Shown: positions 36,465 to 49,774 of the stretch, piece by piece
Layout: the number at the start of each line of letters is the position of its first letter
How positions within the stretch are numbered: the stretch's first letter is position 1
Assembly: GCA_958295665.1 (NCBI GenBank)
Contig: OY282558.1
Location: 31,765,045-31,829,044 of the forward strand
Source of the DNA: Tipula vernalis
Lineage: Eukaryota; Arthropoda; Insecta; Diptera; Tipulidae
DNA: 64,000 nucleotides
Direction: 5' to 3'
The notes under the pieces: model-generated
The model's input: only the letters and a program-made list of their open reading frames with translations
Database searches by the model: none
Told to the model about the DNA's origin: nothing
Position numbers and translations under genes: made by a program

Positions 36465-39179
36465 GGTCATACATCATTATATTCTTGGAAATGTAAACCA
36501 GATTCTCATTGTGCAAAACTGGTATATCAAGCACAACTAAATTGGAACTACTACGTTTAATAGATGAAATCTCAGATTTTAATTGATGATTTTCATCGTA
36601 GTATCAATTCTTCTTCAATTTAAGGCAAATCGTAAAATCAACGTCTTGTTCTCATATCGAGTAAACAGAGGCTTCCACATACTTCTAAAGATTAAACAAC
36701 CCACTAAAACATGATTTTAAAAAGCTGAGCAAAACAACATCTTCCAAATCAATACAACAAATATTTCTAATCAGTTATAACATAGTGATGAACTCGTTTC
36801 TAATATCTTGGGTTTTATTTCCTCACAAGATGTTCTTCTTCAATAATTTTATAAGACAATTTTAAATTTAGTGGTATTCCTTGGCTTAAATGGAAGTTTA
36901 TTTAGCTGAATAATTTTGTACTATCTAGTATTTAAAATGTTTTTGAAATCAAGGTACGAGTACATCATCAAAATTCTAAAATCAAGATTCTATAGATTCT
37001 CATACTGATAGATTAAATTTAAAAAATCACACAAGTCCGATTCCATTAAGATCTAACAATTAACGTCTCATATTTTATAAATACTGTTCTTTGAAAATAA
37101 AAGTTCAAGGCAACATGAAAATATAAAACCGTTTTTAGATAAACTCAATTAAAATTGCGTATGGTCTATACAAAATTTATGTAAATCCAAATCAATTTCC
37201 AAAACGACCGAAATTATAAATTCGGCTCAGGTCGCGCACATATTTAGTTGTAATTTGAAGTGTAGACCTTAAGTATTTGTAAACATGTACATACATAAAC
37301 TGAATTTTTCCGGGTTTACCGTTTATACAATTTTAACAATCAGATTACGAAATTTAATTAAATTAATTTTTTTGATATTAAAACATTATTATTGAATAAG
37401 GTACCCAGTAGTTTTTAGAAATGGAAAGTTTAGTTTAATTTGGTTAATCGTATTCACGATTCGTGTAGGTGGACGCTCGCTCGTTCATTCAACATACAAT
37501 TATATATTGATTACAATCGAACTTTAAGAAAAAGTGCAATTGCAAATTTTTAATTTTGCAATCTATATAAACCACATACTTAATGTATGTACATATATAC
37601 CAAAATAATATACACTTGCATGTTTCGTTTTATATTTTATCCACAAGTAGGTAATGCATGTTACACAATCAGGTTTTTATGATCTGAAATTGAACTTGTT
37701 TTGCGCGAGATAAATATAAAACACGCGCGCATGATTTTAAATTTCTGCTGTCGCATGCATATACAAATTTATAAAATCCAATTGTGGGCAAAAAGGCTTA
37801 ATTTTTGTAAAGCAAGTATGTAGTATTTTATATGTATACATGATCAAGTCTTATTACACCAGCTCTCTCGGCTTAATAAAAAAGAAAAAGTGATTTATTT
37901 TTAGTTCAAATTATTATTGATTTACAAAAGTACACAATAAATTATTATTAAAATTAATGATTTATGATGAATGTATGCAAAAATCATTACGAAATGCAAA
38001 TGAAGCCGATTTGGATCGCGATGGGTGGCCTTCCACCTTAATCCAAAATACTATGTATACTCGAGAACTGAATTAACATGGCACCAAATTATAACAAGAC
38101 TCACGTTTAAAATGTTTAGATCGGTTTATCGCTAGCACCCATTTTTTGAAGTTCATTGCCCTGTTTCATAAGCACGGTTGTAAAAGTTAAATAATAAAAT
38201 ATTATTGGTCTTTAATGATCGGTAGTTAATTTTATTGACGTGATGGCGTGTGTGCGTGTGTGTACACTTCACATTTTTTTAAAATTTTTATGAATGATTG
38301 TGATGCTGAATTGATGGAAAATTTATGCAAATTTTGTGTTTCGCGATTTTTTTTTATTGATTTCTTAATTGAAATGATTTTTGTGATTTGTTATTCGGTT
38401 TAACAGATGAAATTGTGCGATGAATTTTATTTGTAATTTATGTTCTTTTCCGGGATGTTTTGAAAATTAATATTTTGTTTTTATTTTTGGTACGCTTAGA
38501 TAGATGGTGTGGGATTTGTAATAAATTAATGTGATTTAAATCAATTTATTTGAAGCAGACACCGATATCTACTGACTGCCGGTTTTCTTCTTATTTTGTG
38601 TCATAACGACTTCCTTCCGTCTCTCGTTTATTTTATTATAAAATGACAGTCATAAGAAATAGTATTCGTATTGTATGTTAAGCCATATCACACACATACA
38701 CACAGCTTCGAAATCCACTAAGAATACATACTCGCTTAATATTGTATTCTTAATAGATTTTGAAGCTGTGAAAATAATTTTCCTTTTTGCAATGAAAACA
38801 ACAACGCAAAAGTTGGTTTTTGAGTGGCTTAACCTAGCACTACATTAACGGTAAAATATCTAGAGAAAAGTTAACTAAATAGTTAGTAAAATACTTGTTT
38901 GTATATTTGTTAGGAAATTAAAGACAGTTAATTTAAAAATTGGATCAAATAAAATCAAAGATACGTTGGCTGTCAAGTAAAACGATGTTAATAAATAATT
39001 TAAGGTTAAATTGTATAATTGGATTTTCACCTTCTTGTAGAAGATATTTAATTTTCTATAATTAGACAGTTAATGTTGAAAAGTTTATAACCAATGAGAG
39101 TTTTCCTTTTGTCCGATCATAATAATTTATAATCGGAGAAGCAATTGAGTTAGCGGTCGTATTAGCCGGGTAGGATTCA
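36465..39179. other. AT-rich non-coding stretch
   Basis: No gene supported. It contains short GT/CA repeats (about 38247-38262 and 38692-38703) and a near-palindrome of GAAGCTGTG / CACAGCTTC around 38700-38770, whose arms (CACAGCTTCGAAATC and GATTTTGAAGCTGTG) are 15 nt with a small difference. Confidence 0.45.
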
Positions 39180-39371
39180 GTGGAGCTCGTGAAACAAAGG
39201 GGTGGACATATGGCCACACATACACACCAGGAATTGGACCTGAGTAGACAATTAAGAATAATATTGAGAAGAATAAGAACGGCCGTCAACCAACATCCTG
39301 AGGGGATGATTATGGCGCAAATGCACTCCCATTACGCTAGTATCCCGGTCTCTTTTTCTGGGTCTTGGTAA
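39180..39371 (+). other. Unrecognised 63-codon frame in a GC-richer patch
   Basis: The frame MELVKQRGGHMATHTHQELD (start) continues with a basic, helical-looking segment (RQLRIILRRIRTAV). Base composition here is less AT-rich than its surroundings over about 39160-39390, so it may be part of an old insertion. A 75-codon minus-strand frame overlaps it. I know no family that fits and would not call a gene without transcript support. Confidence 0.2.
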
Positions 39372-39859
39372 AAGAGCCCCTCAATTTCTATCGTTGATTG
39401 AAGCTGTACCAATTTCGTGATATACTCACCCGGAATTTCGTTTTCTGTTTTTTTCTTGCACCACTTGCTACACAATACAATAAAGTTGTTTTTAATTTTA
39501 CTAAATTTTCCGTTTTAGGAACTATTCACTTCCATTCATGTCTCTCGAATCCTCTCATTTTATTTTATTTTTCCTTGTTTTTGGCTTCTCGTTTATATCC
39601 TTTTCATCCCTTTATCGGACACCTTCTAAGATTGGTTTTAATCAACAGCAATACGAACAGTATCTCTATATTGGTTTACTCATCTGTTTTTTTTTCTTAT
39701 CAACCGTAACAGGAACGACACCCCCAAGAGTCGTTACAAGTTAATTGACTAAAACCTATTTTGTATCTTCCATTCTGCTAGCATCCATTAGACCGTTCAC
39801 TAATCACCAAATCGTTTTAACATCTATATTGATCGTATTATCTGGGAGTTTGGCTATTT
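39372..39859. other. Non-coding, T-rich stretch
   Basis: Two overlapping plus-strand frames (39398-39709 and 39538-39744) are rich in Phe, Leu and Ser because the sequence is T/C rich. I see no signal, domain or codon bias that would make them genes. Confidence 0.35.
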
Positions 39860-40560
39860 GTATACACTGTTAAAGTTAGCCGAAATTTTCTAGCCGAAAG
39901 TAAAAAATCGATAATGAAGATTAGGTTATCAATATTTCAGCCGAAAAAAAAAATGTAATGGTTATCAGCGGAAAGTAACCAGGACACATGAATTGCTATT
40001 AAAACTTTTGTAAATAGTCTTACGTGGAAAACTTTGTTCCTTCTACTGGAAGAATCCAAGAAAATCGGAATAAAATCAGCCGCTGAAGGTTAATCGGTTT
40101 TATGTGATTTGTCAATAGCTATCGCAGAAAAAAAAAATCAGTTCAAGTTTTTCCGTGGGAAATCTGGGAAAGTTGGTTATAGTTTCCAGCCGAAAATACA
40201 AAAATTAATTTATAAAATCAGCCTCTATATTGTTATCTCTGGAGATGGATTGCTTTGGTGTGATCTCTCAATAGCTATCGCTGGAAAAAATTTCGGTTGA
40301 AGTTTCCTAAAAAATCTGGGAAAATTCGATTTTCCAAAAATTATTAGAAAATCTAATGATGTTTCTGGCTGGGAATTTAGACTGGGATTATACAATCTGC
40401 ATTACCTATTTTTATTATTTTCGGCTGATATTAACACGGTTCTGCATTATCGACTTTTTCTTTCGGCTGACTTTTACAGTATTATTTTTACGAGCTATCC
40501 TGGTGCAGTTTTCCATAGTGTTATCGGTTCAACTTTGATTTTGCCTAAAGTCAAATCATC
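39860..40560. repeat. Diverged AGCCGAAA repeats with a 156-bp duplication
   Basis: CAATAGCTATCGC occurs at 40113-40125 and 40269-40281, with matching surroundings (TGTGATYTSTCAATAGC ... AATCTGGGAAA), so about 75 bp are duplicated at a 156-bp period. Flanking DNA is strewn with AGCCGAAA / TTTCGGCTG words in both orientations (39877-39945, 40188, 40420-40470). The period is a multiple of three, so the 63-codon frame 40109-40300 contains SIAIA twice and is an artefact. Confidence 0.55.
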
Positions 40561-42744
40561 ATAGCCATCGGTCACCATATATAGAATACACAAAACTGGA
40601 AAAAATTAAATTAAAAATAAAACGCTTATTATTGCAAACATCCGACACAAAGTTTTCAATAACGAAAACCAATCATATACAAATACTTATATTCCAACGC
40701 CGACAAATCTTATGCAACATGGAATTAACCTTGGACATTTCGTTGCAACTCCGACAAATCTACATGATTACAATCTCATTAACACGTATCTCAAACTATT
40801 AAAAAACAATAAAATAACAACACAAGTTTTCAATCTTGTTAAATTAACGAAATTTCATATTCACAATATGTATAACCAAAAAATGTATCCACAATTTTAT
40901 CTTAATTTGATATGAATAAAGTGAAAAAAAAAACAAAAAGTCTTTTTTGAGACAAAATTAATGATGTTAGAAAAAAGCTTAGAAGGACGTCCGATATACA
41001 AGAGAAAAAAAAATTAATAATAATAAACCAAAATATGTGGGTTATCGACATTAAAATTATTTTTTTCAACCTTTCAAACACTCATTATTTACAATTACAG
41101 CTATTTCGCGAACAAAACAATAGAAGATTTACAACAACAAAACATTAATAATAAATAATCAACTAAAATTATTATCTGCAATCTTATTTTAAAAATTAAT
41201 TCTTAATTAAATAACAATGACCATTTGTTTTTTTTTTTGTTTTTTTTTGTAAATAATAATTTTGCAAAATATTAAATTTTAATTCATAAAATAATTTATT
41301 TCTTTGCAGGTAAATACATTCGGTGAAATGAAAAGTAACATAAACACAACACATTTATGTACGTACGAGATACGAGTATGTTATACAGAAAATAGAAAAT
41401 TAGGTTAAGTCAAAACTTTATTAAAATAAATAAATTAGAAAAAAAATAATAATAATAAAAACAAAAACAATGAAAGTTAAAAAATTAAAATCTCAAGACA
41501 GGTTTGTGATAATAAATTTTAAGTAAAAAATTTCAATTTACTTTACGCACATCTAATTAATCTTGATAAATTTTCAGTCACCACACATAAATCCATTCCT
41601 TTCAAAATGTAGACCTATTATTAAAATAAATTTCTCAAATAATTTATCAACTTCGATTTAAAAATCCGTTATTAACAATACACAGATTCCAATTGCATCA
41701 ATGTTTGGTGTGGATTTTATTAATCACTCTATTTCTTAAGGTTAAAGATTGATTACCGTGTTCACATGTATAAGCAGTAAATTAAACAAGCGGTTAGTCA
41801 GAAAACTTGGACTCCAAATAAATGAAATATGATGATAAATACCCGTTAGACTCTTAGAAATTGTCTTAATTTCTCTTCATTTTTTTTTGAGTTCGTGAAC
41901 TCGCTTTTCCTTTGGTTTCACTTGCGCATGTGCACGAAGAGAAAATAATGTAATTTTAATTTTCCCAGGTACAGTAATTTATAAATGCCGATGACATAAA
42001 TCATACAAAAAAATAAAAACTTGAATTTCATAACACCCATCATACATATGAGTGACTAATGCATACAATATGTATCTTCTTCAATAATTTATGAAGCCAA
42101 TTAATTACATTATTCTAAAACTACTATTTTAGATTGGAACGAAATTACGTAACTTTTACAAATTTTATATCATGTTCTGGATCACGATTTTAAAGATTTC
42201 CAAATGTAACGCGAATTATTGCAATGTCAAAAATTAATTTTCGTCTTTACTTAATTTAATTAAGTCCATAGTCACGTTAATCATTTTTTTTTTTTTTTTT
42301 TTTGAATGAGAGGTTTCGAACGAAATCGAAATTAATGAGAATTTCGTTTTTGTTGTTAGGCCTCGTTAAAGTGTTGCGCGAGGTGAACAAACAAAAAGTT
42401 GTCTTTTGTTTAATTAAATTACTTTTTGGCAGAAAGGGAATTTAGATCATTATCAAGGTATTGCGATCAAAAAGTAAAAGTGACTTTCATTTTTCATACT
42501 TGTGTATGCTAAGCTATAAGTAAATAAACTTTAAGGATTAGTAAGTTAATTAATTCACTAAACTTTATGTCAATAAAGCCGACTTTACTTATCTCTTGCT
42601 TATAATATTTAGAATTGGAGGGTTGATAGGGTTGTGATTGTGAATAAGCGGAGTACCCTATAAATTTTAAATTGTTGTTCTGAAATTTGGATAAAATCGA
42701 ACGAAATGCATAACTTCAATATTGATCAATCAGCGGTATTTGTG
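40561..42744. other. AT-rich non-coding stretch
   Basis: No gene supported. Two AG|GT sites (41309/41310 and 41968/41969) and a run of about 19 T's at about 42285-42303 are the only notable items. The T run could be the poly(A) of a minus-strand retrocopy, but no body was recognised next to it. Confidence 0.4.
41294..41316 (+). other. Candidate recursive splice (AG|GT) site
   Basis: TTTATTTCTTTGCAG|GTAAATAC is a strong acceptor-like tract followed directly by a good donor start. A second, weaker one (TTTTCCCAG|GTACAG) lies at 41968/41969. Both are on the plus strand, like the others in the window. Confidence 0.25.
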
Positions 42745-43138
42745 TTTCTGTATATGAAAGCCGACTTGCAAGACATCAGCTACCATTGACAATAATTCAA
42801 GACACTACTCAAATGTTTTGAAAACAATTAAAAGGTCATCAATATAAACAAAAATGAGATGATGAAGCGTGTGGGGTATGAGCAGATCCATTAATCGGTA
42901 CACAATTTGTGCCATATTAAAGATACCAAACGGTATCCTTTCTAGGTCGAAATTTAAAATAAATTTGGTCTCCTCCACTATTTGACCTTTCAGTCGTCAT
43001 AAAAGACAAAATCCGACCCAGTGCAGCATCTATAGCAGTCTATTAAATTTGCCTTATTTTGCCAACATGATATGACAATACCGATATTTTACCTAACCAT
43101 TGCTTACTAAAAGAAGGAAATGCTTCAATAATGGATTA
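42745..43138 (-). pseudogene. Ty3/gypsy reverse transcriptase fragment
   Basis: On the minus strand from about 42950 the frame reads LERIPFGIFNMAQ (the mPFGLxNAp block), YRLMD, then HHLIFVYIDDLLIV, where YIDD is the catalytic RT motif, then a stop (TAG) and VADVLQVGFHIQK. The order and spacing match the palm and thumb of Ty3/gypsy RT. Upstream sequence up to 43138 is too decayed to read as one frame. It ends about where the 3' tail of the neighbouring LINE begins, so the LINE may have inserted into, or next to, an older gypsy copy. Confidence 0.72.
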
Positions 43139-43140
43139 AA

Positions 43141-44760
43141 TACGAATTTTTATTTATTTATAGTATTTTATAAATAATTTAGTATTAAAAGGAAAAGCAC
43201 ACATGGAAACAAAGCAATCGAAACAAAAAAAAAATAATGAAGTTGCTTCCATTAGGCATAAAAACCTCTTAAATTTTTTCAAACAATTTCCACCTCATGC
43301 TTACACATTCTATTTTGAGCAGTAGCTCATTTACAATAAAATGTACAGCACGAGGTGAAATAATATTAAAAATTAACAAAAATAACATAGTTAATAAAAA
43401 TAAATTAAAAAACTACGTATTGCCCATCAATCACGACGCCACTCCAAAAATTTTGGCCTAAATAATTTTGCCGATCCTAATCTCTTAATTTCCAATGGAA
43501 TTGAATTCTAATACCAAAAATAAACCTGGTACAAGCATTGAAACATCTTTGGAGAACATTCATACTTTCCTGAAGCATACCGAATAAAACTATGTCACTG
43601 TAAATAAAATGAGGAAGAAGATAAGACAAAAACAATTTTTTCCTAAACTGACTATCAGAAAATCCAACCACTTTATACAAACAACTAGGCATGCCAAAGA
43701 CCCTCTTACTAATAGTAACTAAATGGTCACCCAAGTAAGAGTTTTATTAATAACTAAGCCTAAATCCCTAACTGTATTTGAATATTCAACTAGCGAACCC
43801 TGCAGAAAAATACCAGGAAAGGAAAAGGTATCTAACGGTTTTTTATAAATTATAATCGACTGAGATTTATTCGCATTTAAAACGAGCCTGTTAGAGACCG
43901 ACCAACTAACGATATTACTTAAATCTTCATTTATCAGAGAAATATTCCTAACAATAAAACTCTGATCTAAACGGCTATTTCTATAAATTTGAACGTCATC
44001 AGCGAAAATATGAAATGAACAATGTTGAACGGAGGATTCTATGTCATTTATGTATATAGAAAATAATAGAGGACCCAGCACTGAACCCTGAGGCACGCCG
44101 GAAATTACAGGAAGGAAATCAGACAAGGAATTGTCGAGAAAAACTGCCTGAGAACGATTAGAAAGATAGTTAAAAATCAATTTGGCAGCAAAAGCGAAAA
44201 TGTAAACTGAGATAAGAGTTTTTTAAAAAGAATTCTGTGATTAATAGCTTCAAAAGCCTTAGAAAAATCTAACAAAGTTAAAGAAGTTAATTACCTATTA
44301 TTCATATTACACCTAATATCATCACATACATTTAATAACGCAGTAGAAGTGCTATGAAATTTTCTAAACCCAGATTAGAAGCAAATAATTAAACTATTGC
44401 TATGAAAATACGATTGAATTTGATTTTTAACAACTATCTCGAAAGCCTTAAAGATAGAACTTAAAATGCTAATTGGCCGAAAATGGGATAGCTCTAAAGG
44501 ATTACTGATCTTTGCGATCGGGATTATTTTACTTATCTTCCACTGATCTGGATAGGAAGAGGACGTGAGAATAAAATTGAAGATATGTAACAAATATTTT
44601 GAGACGAAAGGGAAAACTACCTTAACGAATTTTAAATTGACGTTATCCAGACCAGAAGATTCCGATTTAACCTTCCAAATAGCAGATTGTAAATCCTCGA
44701 GAGAAATATTTGAAAACTAAAACAAATTAGAGGACGCGTTAGAGAACAAATCGACGGAAC
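43141..44760 (-). pseudogene. CR1/Jockey-type LINE reverse transcriptase, broken
   Basis: Minus-strand pieces in order: SLEDLQSAIWKVKSESSGLD (about 44707-44648), ISKIIPIAK and HFRPISILSSIFKAFE (frame 44593-44375), LLDFSKAFEAINHRIL (motif A, about 44285-44238), SGVPQGSVLGPLLFSIYIND (motif B), FADD (motif C, catalytic), NANKSQSIII, then LSYLLPHFIYSD and RCFNACTRFIFG (frames 44180-43719 and 43734-43477). The pieces sit in different frames with at least one in-frame TAG (near 44717), so it cannot be translated. The 3' UTR runs to about 43150 and ends in TAAATAAATAAA-like repeats instead of a pure poly(A). The clade is inferred from motif style. Confidence 0.85.
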
Positions 44761-47700
44761 TACTGCCCGAGTTGCCTTTGCACGTCGAAACTATGTAGCT
44801 ACATTTAACAAAGACCTATCGACGATATATTTTAAAACTACATTGGGGTTGTTAAAAAACATTACACTCAAGTGTAAACACGACGCGACGTGATTGATGC
44901 GCAATACTTACAAATAAAGATAAGGAACGCTTCATCCAAACCGACCCGGCTTACTGGAAATATAAAACGAAAAGAAATAAAAAACCAACCAAAGTAATAA
45001 ATGCCAAGTTAACGTAAACAAAGGAACAATACTTAACCGTTGAGCCCCGATTTATGCCTCAAAACCCAATTTATTTTAATATTTTTTTGCCCTATGGCGG
45101 AAAAAAAAATCACAAAAAAAAAACGCGACACGTCTGTCTGTCTCGAATTTGTTATTCAAATGATAATATATAGAAATTTGTAAATTCGGAATCGTTTTTA
45201 CTCAGCAAACAATTTTCAAAAATCAATACTCAAGTATACTATTAATGTAGATGGTGATTGTTTCAATTCTGAATTTGCATTGCTTTTTCAGTTTCCTTAA
45301 ACGAGATTCTAGTCCATATACAATCAAATATAGGCTCAGAATTGCCACTAGCTGACCTAATAAAAGATGCAATATTGAATACTTGGACTTCAGGATTCAG
45401 CTTTAATCTATTTAATCAGACAGAGACGATTCTGATTTGTCTCCCCAATAAATTTCCAAGGCAAAACACCGTCTGACGAAGGCGAAGTTATAAACGATCG
45501 ATATTTTTGATCGCCAAATGATTGTGCTATTGGAGAACAAAACTACAGAGTCAGCACAAAAATTTCATTGTAGAACACAACAAACGACTCACAAATTGCT
45601 AATTGGTATCGTAAACATTGAATTTCCTTTGAAAGATGCACAGGAAAATGTTTAACTATTTCTTCTAACCACGTCATTTTCATTCAATTATGTCAATATT
45701 CCAAATTAAATCATTTATTTCATAAAATATAAAAAATATAAAAAAATTGTTACACTGCACGCTAGATGCTAATAAAGTCATGCCAGCCGCAGTTTAAAAT
45801 TGTTGTAAACGAAACTCTATCACGCCGTTTAAAAAAAATTGCTTGAAAGGGACAGTCTATAATTTTATATATTTTACTCAGATTTAAGAAATCAAAAAAC
45901 GAAATAAAACAAAAGGTTTTATCAAAACTGAATAAACTGTACAGAGCCTGTCTAATTCACGCAATTCCTATTAGATTTAATCGTATTTCTTCCACTTTAT
46001 AATACGCGACAGTGTCGCGATAGTAAGTGCAAGTGAAAAGTTAATATCTAAATACCTATTTAAGTTTTATTATTCATAAATTTTATATGTTTTGGAAAAA
46101 GAAAGAATAACTAAATTAAATATGGTGTAATTATATGATACCGTCGAAATCAATTTTCCATTGGCAAATCGATGTTTTGTAAATTATTGAATTATGGAAA
46201 ATTACGACTTTTGGAATTTTGATTTAACATTTGATGAGAACTAATATTCGAAACTGTAGCATACACAATTTATGTTTTGAAATTGGAACTTTTAATTGCT
46301 TAATGAAGGTAAAATGACTAGTTCCAGTCTGGTTTCCAGCCAGTTTAATCGTTATAATATTTTTACGTATGGATCATGCATCCCTGCTGGATAAGATGTT
46401 TCATTGTCTGATGCTTCTCCCGCAGCTGGCTGATGAGCTGTAATACGGAATTTCGAATTGTCTCCATTAATAATAATTTTAGAGGTTTTAATATTGCTTG
46501 GAAATCTTTCTTTCTAGTTAGCTCTAATTTTCACATGTAGGCTGGAAAAGTTTAAACAGAAATCCAGAAAAATTACTTCGCTGTAAAATTTGTAAATTCG
46601 AATTCATCGAAGTTTTTAGATGTTGTTTAAATTTTGATAAAAATAAATTTAGAATTCTATATTGTGCGGTTCGAGGTAAAGAATAGCAGTTTTTTAAGAA
46701 ACATTTTTTCAGATTAGACGAAAACCTGTACGAAAAGATGAAGGCAAATGAATAAATAGTTTGGGTTGAGGTAGTTATTTGGAAAACATACGTCTAAACA
46801 AAGGGAGAGACTATGGGTAATGTCCAAAAACCAATTAGGAATCTATGCAAACAATTTCAGACAATCAGTTGGGACATGCATGTTAGAAGGTGTGGTTTTA
46901 ATTCCTAGTCAAACTCTGACGTCTTTAAAGGTTAGTGGTAATGACATCAATCTATAGGTTCAGAGACGCTTTTAGGATACTTTTAAATAATTTTTTAATA
47001 ACATTCATTCTTTATTCATGTCACACATATTACAAACAATTGGTTCGTAAACCGCATCGCACAAATTATAGACGTCTAACCAATTAAAATCTATTCACCA
47101 ACTCATCCAAACTGTCAACGAAAAAAAAATATTCTAACTTTCTCAAATTAAACTTTACAACCCTCCAATCAATTTCATACATAAAAAGAGTTACAACACA
47201 CCATATTCCGGAATATATTTCTAACTCGATCAAATTTCTTGATTTTTGCGCACAATTAAATTTCTTAAATACCATTTTAATTATGAATAGAAACGCAACA
47301 ATAAATTTCTAATTTGTCTTGACTTTCAACAATAAAAACTTATAAGTTTGCATTTATACGAAACTGTCACTTTGTTATTATGTATCTACAATACAACAAC
47401 CCAACATAACGGACTTAAATGTATGTATATCATTTTTCACACTTTTCACTACAATTAAAATCAATTTTGCTATACACAGACTTCAAGTATGTGTCGCGTG
47501 TACATGTAAGTAAACAAAACAAGCCAATAACAAAAAAAAATTGTCATGTAATGTGACAAAAAATTATGGCGAAAGTTCAACAGTTCTCTATATTTGTTTG
47601 TTAACTAATAACTGTATCAAATTTATCAAGCTTTCATCAATTAAGACAATAATTTTTAAAACTGATTTGTACATAAACTAACCTAAATTAATGTACTTAC

Positions 47701-49384
47701 TAACCTTGTTGTTTAAAAAAATGAGCCTAAGTGTGTGGAACATTTTTTATGCTCTACTATTGTACTTGAAGATCTTAAGCAACATAACGATATGTACGAG
47801 GAAAGAATTTGTCATCTCAAAACAACCAAATTAGTTTTAAACAGTTTTAACAATAAATAGTTTGCTCCCACACACCACACAACATACAAAAAAAATAAAA
47901 AATCTGCAGTTTGTTCACAATATTCCAACATAACCTAAACCTATTTTAAGATGACAAGAACTGTTTTTTTTAACAACAATAAAATCGTGTTGTTACAATT
48001 TTATTGTTGTTTGTCGTCTTGAATGATCTCAATCTTGATCTTATTTATTTTTATTTTTTTGTTGTTATTTTTTTTTAAATACAAAATCGTGAACATAAGA
48101 AATTCAATTTTACATTATTTGTTGGTAATCTCATTTCAAAATTATATGAAACAAAACCCTTGACTCGAAATATCCGAGCACACATAATACCGCCCAATAT
48201 ATGCAAAATTTGTAATAAGTTTTTGTTAATTAATTTTAATTAATATATAGAATTTTTTTTTTTTACTTTTGTTTTCTTCTGGTATGTTTTGAAAGTGAAA
48301 ATTATTTAATTGGTAATGCACGATTTGTTCGATTTATTATTATAATTGTTGTTGGTTACTGTGAGATTATGTAAATGAAAATTTATTTCTTTAGTGGTTT
48401 TGTATAAGTTACGCGTTATGCTTTGTGTTGTTGTAAATAAGGCAGCACCATACCGAAATCATTAAGTTATGTCAATTTTTTTGCTATTTGACCTATACGT
48501 GTGTGTAGGAGTATGTCCACTATTCAATTTCCAATTCAATATTTTTTTTAATTCGTTTAAAATGCAATATAGAAGAAGTAGGTTGAACGCGAAATGCAGT
48601 TTTATAATACAACATCAAATGTAAAGTAATTGATTAGCCCAAAGGTGTTAGAATCATTTAATGTAGGTAATTTATGAAAACTCCATCCTTTTTTCTGCGT
48701 TCATACATTTTATTACTGCCTGCCCACGTTTATGTATCTAGATCCGGATGTCAATTACAAATCAATATACATAAAAAACAAAATTAGGTAGGTGTTTAAA
48801 TATTGTCGCTTAGAAACAATTTCGAAATATACTATATGTCCAATGAACCTTTCTTCATAATGAGAAAAAAAAACTTTCGGCTCCATTCTAAATGAGACAA
48901 CCTTGCTGGGCTAAATCAGATTACAGGAAAACTGTATATATAGTTCGAACCCTTTTCATTTATGTTTAAATAAAATGACATAGCTGTATGCATACATTGG
49001 CTTGACTACCTTGAAAAATGATTGTAGATTTTAATTAAATTCAACTACTCGTTTACAATACACAAGTAGGAATATGGAATATGTACATAAATATTTACAA
49101 CCATACCCAACTCGATTAATATAAATCAAACGATTTATGAAGGTGGCATGATTTATAGCCGATCTAATTGTTAATGCAACAACCAATGTAATTTATGATT
49201 TTACCATAAACTTTATAATTTTACATTTATGATGATGTTGATGAGATATTGATACCTTTGCGATCTTAATTGAATCTAAACACATACATAATGTTAATGT
49301 TTATTAAATGATTGATCTATTGACTATTTAAAATACGATAAAAATAATGGATAACTGTAAAATAAAGAAATGTTGAGTTTGAAA
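44761..49384. other. AT-rich non-coding stretch
   Basis: The first 150 bp may be the upstream part of the LINE in other frames. From 45290 to 45560 the DNA is less AT-rich, with a short frame (DLIKDAILNTWTSGF) of unknown nature. A hairpin of AACAACAATAAAAT and its inverse lies near 47973-48009. The frame 47084-47275 (minus) is not coding-like. Nothing else is supported. Confidence 0.4.
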
Positions 49385-49774
49385 AGCAGCACGAATTCGA
49401 TTGAGTGCCTTTGATAGTATCCCAAACAAAAACCAAAAATTACGTAAATTGAAATTTGACTTGTGTAGACACAATCTCATTGCAAATTTTGGTTTTAAAA
49501 GATTATAAAGGATTTTGTTAAGCTTTCAAAATTTTGTTTGGAACAATATGATTTTAGAAAGGGTGTTTGTTTAGTACCGTTTCTATTGTTTGAAAATTTG
49601 ATGTGGGTCAACGCAATAATCAGATCAATCTGTTTCATTTGTCTTCATGGTACAACACTGCGAGTTAGCAGTTTTTTTTTTTACAAAAATTTTAAAAATT
49701 ATCAACTACAATTTGAACACCTTTTTGGATTTTACAAACATAAAAGCTTACTCACTAAAATGCCGATGAAATAG
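49385..49774 (+). pseudogene. Non-LTR retrotransposon RT remnant
   Basis: LSAFDSIPNKNQKLRKLKFD (49402-49461) resembles RT motif A (SKAFDsIpH..Ll.KL), although the preceding catalytic Asp is lost. In the frame starting at 49538, GVCLVPFLLFENLMWVNAI resembles the GVPQGSVLGPLLF..yvND motif B with an internal deletion. The frames differ and stops lie between. The order and roughly 35-45-codon spacing fit LINE RT, but the piece is heavily decayed. Confidence 0.45.

Noticed and set aside
39398..39744. Phe/Leu-rich overlapping frames as transmembrane proteins
   Set aside because: Two frames of the same T/C-rich DNA are both open, which argues for composition and against coding.
47970..48012. Hairpin as a transcription terminator or ncRNA
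   Set aside because: AT-only arms of this size arise often in such DNA, and terminators of this form are a bacterial feature.
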